Positions 6,678 through 12,463 of a DNA stretch of 12,463 bases are shown here, piece by piece (positions within the stretch are counted from its first letter, which is position 1; each line of letters starts with the position of its first letter). Origin of the DNA: JACVRW01 sp036009005 (GTDB taxonomy: Bacteria; Actinomycetota; Thermoleophilia; Solirubrobacterales; Thermoleophilaceae). A model generated the notes under the pieces. The model had not been told where the DNA came from. It was given only the letters and a program-made list of their open reading frames with translations, and ran no database searches. Both the position numbers and the translations under genes were made by a program. The stretch spans positions 1-12,463 of the forward strand of contig DASYMP010000215.1 in the NCBI GenBank assembly GCA_036009005.1, in the 5' to 3' direction.

Positions 6678-9019
6678 GCCCGCGCGCCGGCGGCTACGTC
6701 GGAAAGGGCATCCCGCCGCAGGACGCCGCGCGCTTCACGCGCGGCAACGGGCGCTACCTGGCCGACCTGCCGGTGGCGAACGCCGCGCACGTCGCGTTCG
6801 TGCGCAGCAGCGAGGCGCACGCCCGGCTCACGCGCGTGGACGTGGAGGCCGCGCGCCGGCACCCCGACGCGATCGCCGTGCTCACCGGCGAGGACATCGC
6901 GCCCTTCCTCGTGAACCGCTACTGGGGCGGCTGGGCTGGCACCTCGGGCGCCGACTACCTGCCACTCGCCATGGACAAGGTCCGCTGGGTGGGCGAGCCC
7001 GTGGTCGCCGTTCTCGCGCCGAGCCGCTACCTCGCCGAGGACATCGCCGAGCTCGTCGAGCTGGACTACGAGCCGCTGCCCGCGGTGGTGGACTCCGAGC
7101 AGGCGCTCGCCGACGCGAGCGTGCGGCTGTACGACGAGTGGGAGTCGAACGTCTACTTCCACGAGGAGTTCGAGGGCGGCGAGCCCGACAGGGTCTTCGG
7201 CGAGGCCGCCGGCACGATCCGGCGCCGCTTCACGACGCAGCGCCAGACCGGCGTGCCGCTCGAGCCGCGCGGCATCGTCGCCACCTGGGACCCAGGCCGC
7301 TCGGCGCTCGCGGTTCAGGCGAGCTTCCAGGACGTCTTTCTCGCGCGCGCCGTGATCGCGCGTGTCTTCGACCTTCCTCACCACCGGGTGCGCGTCACGG
7401 CGCCCGACGCGGGCGGCGGTTTCGGGATCAAGCTGCCCGTCTACCCCGAGGAGGTCGCCTGCTGCGCGGTCGCGATGGCCCTCGAGGGCCGCTGGAACGT
7501 CAAGTGGCTACAGGACCGCCAGGAGGACCTGATCGGCTCGGTGCAGGCGCGCGACCTCGTCGCGGACATCGAGGTGGCCCACGGCGACGACGGCCGCGTG
7601 CTCGCGATGAGGGCGAAGCTGATCTCAGACGGCGGCGCCTACGGCATCCCGGCCCGCGGCAACACCACCGAGGGCGCGCTCGGCGCGAAGGAGCTGCCGG
7701 GGCCGTACGACATCCCGAACTACTCCTACGTGCTCGACGTCGTGATGACGAACAAGCCGCCGATCCACCCCTACCGCGGCGTGGCGCTTCCGATGACCAC
7801 CTGCTTCATGGAAACGCTGATGGACGACGTGGCGAAGGCCACCGGCCGCGACCGCTACGAGGTGCGCCGCCTCAACCTCGTCGACGAGTTCCCGCACCAG
7901 AGCGTGACCGGCTGGGTGCACGAGCCCGGCAGCTACGTCGCCGCGCTCGACCGAGCGGTCGAGCTGATCGGCTACGAGGACTTCGCCGAGCTCAAGCGGA
8001 CGATGCGCGAGCAGGGGCGCTACTTCGGCATCGGCCTGTCGAGCGGCTGCGAGATCGTGGCCCCCGGCGCGACCTGGTACGGCGAGCGCGGCGTGCCGAT
8101 CTCGAGCCAGGAGGGCGCGCAGATCCGCGTCGACCCGAGCGGCAAGGTCCACGCGAGCTTCGGGACGACGCGCCACGGACAGGGCATCGAGACGGTGCTC
8201 GCGCAGGTGCTGGCCGACGAGCTCGGCGTGCCGATCGCCGACGTCACGATCGACATGGGCGACACCGACACCGCGCCGCACGGCGGCGGGGCGTGGGGGA
8301 GCCGCCAGGCGACGCTCGCGAGCGCGGCGGCGTCGGTCGCGGGCGGCAGGCTGCGCCACAAGATGCTCGAGATAGCGGCGCATCTGCTCGAGGCGAGCGC
8401 CGAGGATCTGGAGCTCGCGGACGGCAGCGCTCACGTGCGCGGCGCCCCCGGCTCGGCCGTGACCGTCGAGGACATCGCGAAGAACGCGTACTACACCTCG
8501 GCACGCCTACCGCCGGGCATGGAGCCGGCGCTCGAGGAGACGGCTCACTTCGAGCCCCCGCCCGCCACCCACTCGAACGCCGCGCATGCCGCGATCATCG
8601 AGATCGACCCGGTCACCGCGCGGATCATCTTCCACCGCTTCGTCATGGTGCAGGACGCCGGGCGCATCCTGAACCCGCTGATCGCCGGCGGACAGCTCTC
8701 CGGCGCCGGCGCGCAGGGGATCGGCGGCATAATCCACGAGCACGTCATCTACGACGAGGCGGGCCAGCCGCTCGCCACTACCTTCATGGACTATCTGCTG
8801 CCCTCGGCGCTCGACGTGCCGGAGTTCGAAATCGATTACATAGAGACACGCGCGCTGGACAACCCGCTCGGAGTCAAGGGGCTCGGCGAGTCGGGCACCT
8901 GCTTCTCGCCCGCGGCGATATCGAGCGCCGTGACCGACGCGCTCGGCGTGGAGGTCAGCCGCTTCGCGCTTGGCCCGAAGGACGTCTACGAACTGCTCGC
9001 AGAGGCCGGCATCGCGTAG
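6674..9019 (+). CDS. Mo hydroxylase large subunit, molybdopterin-binding (CoxL/XdhB-like, not CODH)
   Basis: This 781-residue protein is the catalytic subunit of a xanthine-oxidase-family hydroxylase; the full length and both molybdopterin domains are present. The GTG start overlaps the small-subunit stop. GKGIPPQDAARFTRGNGRYLADL opens the first domain, GGGFGIK (247-253) and GQGIET are cofactor-binding motifs, and E739 in GVKGLGESGT is the conserved catalytic glutamate. The active-site loop is PYRGVALP (366-373). CO dehydrogenase form I has AYRCSFR with the catalytic Cys, and form II-like proteins have AYRGAGR; this protein keeps only YRG and replaces the GR end with ALP. CO oxidation is therefore unlikely. 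Hydroxylation of an N-heterocycle, aldehyde or purine-like ring is the general expectation. Confidence 0.93.
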   Translation: MSPRAGGYVGKGIPPQDAARFTRGNGRYLADLPVANAAHVAFVRSSEAHARLTRVDVEAARRHPDAIAVLTGEDIAPFLVNRYWGGWAGTSGADYLPLAMDKVRWVGEPVVAVLAPSRYLAEDIAELVELDYEPLPAVVDSEQALADASVRLYDEWESNVYFHEEFEGGEPDRVFGEAAGTIRRRFTTQRQTGVPLEPRGIVATWDPGRSALAVQASFQDVFLARAVIARVFDLPHHRVRVTAPDAGGGFGIKLPVYPEEVACCAVAMALEGRWNVKWLQDRQEDLIGSVQARDLVADIEVAHGDDGRVLAMRAKLISDGGAYGIPARGNTTEGALGAKELPGPYDIPNYSYVLDVVMTNKPPIHPYRGVALPMTTCFMETLMDDVAKATGRDRYEVRRLNLVDEFPHQSVTGWVHEPGSYVAALDRAVELIGYEDFAELKRTMREQGRYFGIGLSSGCEIVAPGATWYGERGVPISSQEGAQIRVDPSGKVHASFGTTRHGQGIETVLAQVLADELGVPIADVTIDMGDTDTAPHGGGAWGSRQATLASAAASVAGGRLRHKMLEIAAHLLEASAEDLELADGSAHVRGAPGSAVTVEDIAKNAYYTSARLPPGMEPALEETAHFEPPPATHSNAAHAAIIEIDPVTARIIFHRFVMVQDAGRILNPLIAGGQLSGAGAQGIGGIIHEHVIYDEAGQPLATTFMDYLLPSALDVPEFEIDYIETRALDNPLGVKGLGESGTCFSPAAISSAVTDALGVEVSRFALGPKDVYELLAEAGIA

Positions 9020-9036
9020 TCCGGCGAGGTGATCTG

Positions 9037-10164
9037 GTGATCGCGCAGCGCTTCATCTCCACCGCCGCCGACTGGCTCGGCGAGGGCCGCCGGGTCGTCG
9101 CCGCCACGCTCGTCGAGACCGACGGCTCGTCGCCGCTCGAGCTCGGCGCGACGATGCTCGTGGACGACACGGGCCGCATCGACGGCTCGGTCACGGGCGG
9201 CTGCGTCGAGGGCGCGCTGGTCGAGGAGGCGGAGGAGGTGCTCGCCGGAGGCGCCGCACGCGTGCGCAGGTACGGCATCTCGGACGCCCAGGCGATGGGC
9301 GTGGGACTCACCTGCGGAGGGATCGTGCACGTGCTCGTCCGTGAGCTCGCCGAGCACGAGCTCGCACCGCTCGAGGCGGTGCGCGAGGCGATCGCCGGCG
9401 GCCGCCCGGCCGCGCGCGCCACGGTCGTGGACGGTCCGCACGCGGGAGCGACGCTCACGCTCGTGGACGGGGAGGTCGTCGAGCCGCTCGGCGAGAGCGA
9501 GCACGTGGACCTCGCGGTCGACCGCGACGCGCGCGGCTGTCTCGCGCACGGGATGACGATGCTCCGCCGCTACGGCTCGGACGGCGAGGTGATGGGGTCG
9601 GACCTGCGCGTGTTCATCCACGCGTTCGTGGCACCGCCCGCGATGGTGATCTTCGGTGCGATCGACTTCTCGGCGGCCGTGGCGGCTCTCGCGAAGACGC
9701 TCGGCTACCACGTGACGATCTGCGACGCCCGCCAGCGCTTCGCCGAGGGCGCGCGCTTCGCCGTCGCCGACGAGGTGGCGGTGGCATGGCCGGCGCAACA
9801 CCTGGAGGGCCGCGAGCTGGGGCCGCGCGACGTCGTGCTCGTCTTCACGCACGATCCGAAGTTCGACGAGCAGGCGCTCGCCGCCGCGCTCGAGACGGGC
9901 TGCGGCTACATCGGCGCGCTCGGCAGCCGCACCACGCACGAGGACCGCCTGCGCCGCCTCGGGGAGAGTGGGATCCCCGCCTCCGAGCTGTCGCGCATCT
10001 CATCGCCGTGCGGGCTCGACATCGGCGCCCGCAGCCCGGAGGAGACGGCCGTCTCGATCATGGCCGAGGTGATCGCCCGCTTCTCGAACCGGCCGGGGCT
10101 CCCGCTGGACGAGACGGACGGTCCGATCCACTCGCGCCCCGCCCTCCCACGCGAACTCGCCTGA
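9037..10164 (+). CDS. XdhC/CoxI-family molybdenum cofactor maturation protein
   Basis: This 375-residue protein is an XdhC-family chaperone that binds molybdenum cofactor and delivers the sulfurated form to the apo-hydroxylase. The GTG at 9037 is the fourth gene of the operon, 17 bp after the large subunit, with GAGGTG just upstream. The N-terminal XdhC_CoxI domain shows ATLVETDGSSPLELGA, SVTGGCVEGA with C56, and GLTCGG with C93. The C-terminal Rossmann domain starts near 204 with VIFGAIDFSAAVAALAKTLGYHVTICDAR and carries GYIGALGSRTTHEDRLRRL and CGLDIGARSPEETAVSIMAE. Its place directly after the structural genes supports a dedicated role for this enzyme. The protein ends 76 bp before the stop of the convergent regulator gene. 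Confidence 0.92.
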   Translation: MIAQRFISTAADWLGEGRRVVAATLVETDGSSPLELGATMLVDDTGRIDGSVTGGCVEGALVEEAEEVLAGGAARVRRYGISDAQAMGVGLTCGGIVHVLVRELAEHELAPLEAVREAIAGGRPAARATVVDGPHAGATLTLVDGEVVEPLGESEHVDLAVDRDARGCLAHGMTMLRRYGSDGEVMGSDLRVFIHAFVAPPAMVIFGAIDFSAAVAALAKTLGYHVTICDARQRFAEGARFAVADEVAVAWPAQHLEGRELGPRDVVLVFTHDPKFDEQALAAALETGCGYIGALGSRTTHEDRLRRLGESGIPASELSRISSPCGLDIGARSPEETAVSIMAEVIARFSNRPGLPLDETDGPIHSRPALPRELA

Positions 10165-10174
10165 CGAATTTCTC

Positions 10175-10227
10175 GCCGCCGTCCTGCTCTACCCCCCGGC
10201 ACGGGGGGCTATCCAGGACGGTGCGGC
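10175..10227. terminator. long hairpin between convergent XdhC and GntR genes
   Basis: Outer arms CCGTCCTG (10179-10186) and CAGGACGG (10214-10221) are perfect inverses, extended by GCCG / CGGC across a two-base bulge. Inner arms CCCCCC (10192-10197) and GGGGGG (10203-10208) close a GGCAC loop, with a 5-base asymmetry-free internal loop between the two stems. It lies between two stop codons, so a bidirectional transcription barrier is likely, although no T-tract follows on either strand. Confidence 0.6.
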
Positions 10228-10240
10228 GCGCGGGGTGGGG

Positions 10241-10921
10241 CTAGGCGACCGCGCGCTTGTCGCCGTCGGCGCTCTCGGCGGCCTTGGCGCGCACGAAGCC
10301 GGCCACCTCGCGGCCCCACGAGGCGAGGTGGGCGCGCACGGCGGCCTCCAGGGCCTCGGGGTCGCGCTTCTCGACGGCGTCGTAGATGTCGTGGTGGAGC
10401 TCCTGCGGCGAGCTCTGCGCCTGTAGGAAGTGCACCGAGATCTGGAGGTAGGGAGCGCACTGGAGCGTGAGGCGCTCGATCAGCTCGTCGAGCCTGTGGG
10501 CGCCGGCCGGCGCCTCGATGTGGCGGTGGAACTCCTGGTTCAGCTCGGTCCACGCCGACACGTCGCGGGTGGCATCCATCTTCGCGAGCAGCTGCTTGAT
10601 CTGCGCGACGTCCTGGTCCGTGTAGTTCGGCACCGCCAGCCTCGACGCGAGACCCTGAAGCACGCCGCGCATCTCGTAGACCTCGATGATCTCCTCGTCG
10701 CTGAGCTGCACGACGACCGCGCCGCGGTGGGACAGCAGCTCCACAAAGCCCTCGGCCGACAGGCGGCGGAGCGCCTCTCTGACCGGCATGCGGCTCACGC
10801 CCAGCTCCTCGGCCAGCGCCTGCTGGTCGATCTTGGTGCCGGCCTCGAGTTCCCCTGAGACGATGCGCTCGCGAAGTTCGTCTACGACGAACGCGTCGAG
10901 CGTTCGGTGCTTGATCGGCAT
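10241..10921 (-). CDS. GntR-family transcriptional regulator, FCD (FadR) subfamily
   Basis: This 226-residue protein has an N-terminal winged helix-turn-helix; the recognition part is QALAEELGVSRMPVREALRRLSAEGFV (34-60). A C-terminal all-helical FCD ligand domain spans about 78-210. The usual FCD metal site is probably N128, H132, H176 or H177, and H198. Such regulators bind small acids or catabolic intermediates and release DNA. The ATG at 10921 has TAGACT exactly six bases upstream and no Shine-Dalgarno, so the transcript is probably leaderless. It is divergent from the flavin oxidoreductase, and the shared TGGATCAAGTA element lies in their common promoter region. It is the obvious candidate to bind all three copies of that element. 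Confidence 0.92.
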   Translation of the reverse strand: MPIKHRTLDAFVVDELRERIVSGELEAGTKIDQQALAEELGVSRMPVREALRRLSAEGFVELLSHRGAVVVQLSDEEIIEVYEMRGVLQGLASRLAVPNYTDQDVAQIKQLLAKMDATRDVSAWTELNQEFHRHIEAPAGAHRLDELIERLTLQCAPYLQISVHFLQAQSSPQELHHDIYDAVEKRDPEALEAAVRAHLASWGREVAGFVRAKAAESADGDKRAVA

Positions 10922-10927
10922 CTACTC

Positions 10928-10933
10928 AGTCTA
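10928..10933 (-). promoter_or_regulatory. -10 box of leaderless gntR
   Basis: The minus strand reads TAGACT, then six bases, then the ATG of the regulator. This TANNNT-N6-ATG spacing puts the transcription start at the A of the start codon. No ribosome-binding site is present. Confidence 0.55.
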
Positions 10934-10956
10934 GGACGATTGGGGGATGGATGTAG

Positions 10957-10978
10957 TGGATCATGGATCAAGTAGGCT
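10957..10978 (+). promoter_or_regulatory. promoter of flavin oxidoreductase with TGGATCAAG element (site 3)
   Basis: TGGATCA is repeated twice without a gap (10957-10963 and 10964-10970). The second copy continues as TGGATCAAGTA (10964-10974). The -10-like TAGGCT is at 10973-10978, sharing its TA with the 11-mer, and the GTG at 10986 is seven bases further on. The tandem half-sites also lie just upstream of the region expected for the -35 of the divergent regulator gene, so autoregulation is likely. Confidence 0.65.
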
Positions 10979-10985
10979 ACCGCAC

Positions 10986-12179
10986 GTGGACGGGCTACGC
11001 CTCCTCACACCCGGGGAAATAGGCGGCATTTCGCTGCAAAATCGCTTCATTCGCTCCGCGGTCTCGGAGACCATGGCGGACGAGCGGGGCGTGCCGCTTC
11101 CGATCTACCGCGATTTCTACGCCCGTCTGGCGGCCGGTGGCTGCGGGCTCCTGTTCACGGGCCACTGCTTCGTCGAGGAGCGCGCCCGCTACTCGCCCGG
11201 GATGGCCGGGATGACGAGCGCGGCGCACGCCGAGGGCTTCAAGCCCGTGGTCGAGGCCGTGCATAGCGAGGGAGCGCGCTTCTTCGCGCAGCTCAACCAC
11301 GCCGGCAGCCAGTCGCGCGTGGGCGACCTCGAGCCGATCGCGCCGTCGGTCGTCGCGAACTCGCAGACGGGCCGCACGCCGGTCGAGGCCACCCGCCACG
11401 ACATCGAGATCGTGATCGAGGCCTATCGCCGGGCGGCCGGGCACGCGCGTGCGGCGGGGTTCGACGGCGTGCACATCCACGCCGGCCACGGCTACCTGCT
11501 CTCGTCGTTCCTGTCGCCCCATACGAACCACCGCACGGACGAGTGGGGCGGCTCGCTCGAGAACCGCCAGCGGCTGCTGCGCAGCGTGGTCCACGCCGTG
11601 CGCGACGGCGCCCACGGGCTGCCCGTCACCGTGAAGCTCGGCATGCGCGACTTCGTGAACGGCGGGCTCACGCTCACGGACGCGATCGACACCGCCCAGG
11701 CGATCGAGCGCGACGGCGTCGCCGCGATCGAGGTGTCCGCGGGCATCACCTCGCCGCGCATCGAGACGGTCCAGCAGTACACGGGCGTCACGCGCCGGCG
11801 CGCCGCCGAGGACAAGCTCGTCCACCGGCTCCTCAGCCGCACCCCGCCGCAGGGCTACTTCGTGCCGGAGGCGCGCGCGCTGCGCCCGCGGGTCTCGTGT
11901 CCGGTGATCATCTGCGGCGGGCTGCGGACGATCGAGTACATGGAGACCGTGCTGCGCGAAGAGGTGGCGGATTTCGTGTCGCTCGGCCGCCCGCTGATCC
12001 GCGAGCCAGAGCTCGTGAAGACGGTGGAACAGGGCCGCCGCGGCCTTGTGGACTGCGTCTCCTGCAACATCTGCCTGATGCACGAGGGCACGCACCCGCT
12101 GCGCTGCTGGCGGGAGAGCAACCGGCTACTTGCCGAGCACGCCTTCCACCGGCTGTCCGGCCGGCTGCTCTACAAGTAG
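10986..12179 (+). CDS. NADH:flavin oxidoreductase, Old Yellow Enzyme / 2,4-dienoyl-CoA reductase-like, single domain
   Basis: I choose the GTG at 10986 (397 residues, starting VDGLRLLTPGEIGG) because TAGGCT lies seven bases upstream, as in leaderless genes. An ATG at 10947 is in frame but would put the operator inside the gene. The product is an FMN TIM-barrel. NRFIRSAVSETMADERG is the first FMN loop, QLNHAG follows, and HIHAGHGYLLSSFLSP (163-178, with H165, H168 and Y170) plus NHRTDEWGGSLENR are the family hallmarks. Four cysteines, C357, C360, C363 and C374, recall the [4Fe-4S] site of dienoyl-CoA reductases, with slightly different spacing. There is no C-terminal FAD/NAD domain, so electrons must come from a partner or directly from NAD(P)H. 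Reduction of an activated C=C bond, or an oxidative demethylation as in some relatives, is possible. Confidence 0.88.
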   Translation: MDGLRLLTPGEIGGISLQNRFIRSAVSETMADERGVPLPIYRDFYARLAAGGCGLLFTGHCFVEERARYSPGMAGMTSAAHAEGFKPVVEAVHSEGARFFAQLNHAGSQSRVGDLEPIAPSVVANSQTGRTPVEATRHDIEIVIEAYRRAAGHARAAGFDGVHIHAGHGYLLSSFLSPHTNHRTDEWGGSLENRQRLLRSVVHAVRDGAHGLPVTVKLGMRDFVNGGLTLTDAIDTAQAIERDGVAAIEVSAGITSPRIETVQQYTGVTRRRAAEDKLVHRLLSRTPPQGYFVPEARALRPRVSCPVIICGGLRTIEYMETVLREEVADFVSLGRPLIREPELVKTVEQGRRGLVDCVSCNICLMHEGTHPLRCWRESNRLLAEHAFHRLSGRLLYK

Positions 12180-12463
12180 CTCGTCGCGCCGGCCGTCGAG
12201 GCTCAGCGCCATCACCGAGGCGATGATCATGACGCCGCCGGCGATCTGGCCCGCGGCCAGCGGCTCGTCGATCAGCGCCCAGGCGAGCAGCGCGGCCACG
12301 AGCGGCTCTAGCGTGGCGAGGAAGGACGCGAGCGACGCGCCGATCCGCTTGACCGCGGTGTAGAAGATCCAGAACGGCACGACCGTGCCGAGCACCGCGT
12401 AGGTGAACCCGGACAGCCATGCCTCGGTACTCGCCGGTGGCAGCGGCAGGACGCCGGAGAGCC
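12126..12463 (-). CDS. EamA/DMT-family permease, C-terminal part
   Basis: The frame is open to the window edge on the minus strand, so only the last 112 residues are seen and the start lies outside. The visible part shows the end of the second EamA repeat: GFTYAVLGTVVPFWIFYTAVKRIGASLASFLATLEPLVAALLAWALIDEPL and GQIAGGVMIIASVMAL, that is, about three membrane helices with the family's typical 'LEPLVAALLAW...DEPL' pattern. A polar tail of about 27 residues ends at TAG (12128-12126). These are drug/metabolite or amino-acid exporters; no substrate can be named. Its last 54 bp overlap the 3' end of the convergent flavin oxidoreductase gene, inside which the polar tail is encoded. Confidence 0.85.
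   Translation of the reverse strand, partial: LSGVLPLPPASTEAWLSGFTYAVLGTVVPFWIFYTAVKRIGASLASFLATLEPLVAALLAWALIDEPLAAGQIAGGVMIIASVMALSLDGRRDELLVEQPAGQPVEGVLGK

Noticed and set aside
6674..9019. Calling the operon an aerobic CO dehydrogenase (coxMSL)
   Set aside because: The gene order and CoxG/XdhC partners resemble cox clusters, but the active-site loop lacks the AYRCSFR signature and its Cys, and coxD/coxE-type genes are not present in the window.
7138..9036. Long open frames in alternative phases and on the opposite strand of the large-subunit gene and other genes
   Set aside because: They are Arg/Ala/Pro-rich shadow frames typical of 70% GC DNA, overlap genes with clear family motifs and show no domain themselves.
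10911..10918. Fourth operator copy (TTGATCGG near the start of gntR) and a similar CTTGATCGG near 3425
   Set aside because: Both are inside coding sequence, match only part of the 11-bp word and are not next to a -10 box.
10947..10985. ATG at 10947 as start of the flavin oxidoreductase
   Set aside because: It would place the operator and -10 box inside the gene, adds 13 residues without family similarity, and has no properly spaced ribosome site.
1..12463. tRNA, rRNA, insertion sequence or phage genes
   Set aside because: No tRNA-like cloverleaf, rRNA segment, transposase, integrase or phage motif was recognised on either strand; base composition and codon style look uniform across the window.

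Overview
The window is about 70% GC, densely packed and reads as a high-GC actinobacterium. Several genes appear to be leaderless (TANNNT 6-7 nt before the start codon), and GTG starts and 1-4 base gene overlaps are common. A Thermoleophilia-type lineage (Solirubrobacterales or similar) is my guess from overall style only; nothing here proves it.

Layout. Bases 1-2977 (+) hold the end of a BMP/nucleoside-type ABC importer: a two-domain ATPase cut by the window edge, then two BPD_transp_2 permeases. Converging on it with a 16-bp gap is a minus-strand pair (4191 down to 2994): a metal-dependent 'cyclase-family' hydrolase followed by a small cupin. The 254-bp stretch 4192-4445 carries the promoter of that pair plus two 53-bp structured repeats. 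Next is a coxG-like membrane-anchored SRPBCC protein (-), divergent from a complete molybdenum hydroxylase operon (+): medium FAD subunit, small 2x[2Fe-2S] subunit, large molybdopterin subunit, and an XdhC/CoxI-type maturation protein (5344-10164). A long hairpin separates it from a convergent FCD-type GntR regulator (-, 10241-10921). The regulator is divergent from an Old-Yellow-Enzyme-like NADH:flavin oxidoreductase (+, to 12179), whose 3' end overlaps by 54 bp the tail of an EamA/DMT permease (-) that runs off the window.

How it fits together. An identical 11-bp word, TGGATCAAGTA, occurs exactly three times: in the promoters of the cyclase-cupin pair, of the coxG/molybdenum-hydroxylase divergent region, and of the GntR/flavin-oxidoreductase divergent region. 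Each time its last two bases are the first two bases of a -10 hexamer on the strand of one adjacent gene. This is the strongest new signal in the window. It suggests that the local GntR controls hydrolase, cupin, Mo-hydroxylase and ene-reductase as one catabolic regulon. The likely substrate is a small, possibly N-heterocyclic, compound imported by the purine/nucleoside-like ABC system. The large subunit lacks the CO dehydrogenase form I loop and departs from the form II loop, so this should not be called a CO dehydrogenase. The substrate itself cannot be read from the sequence.
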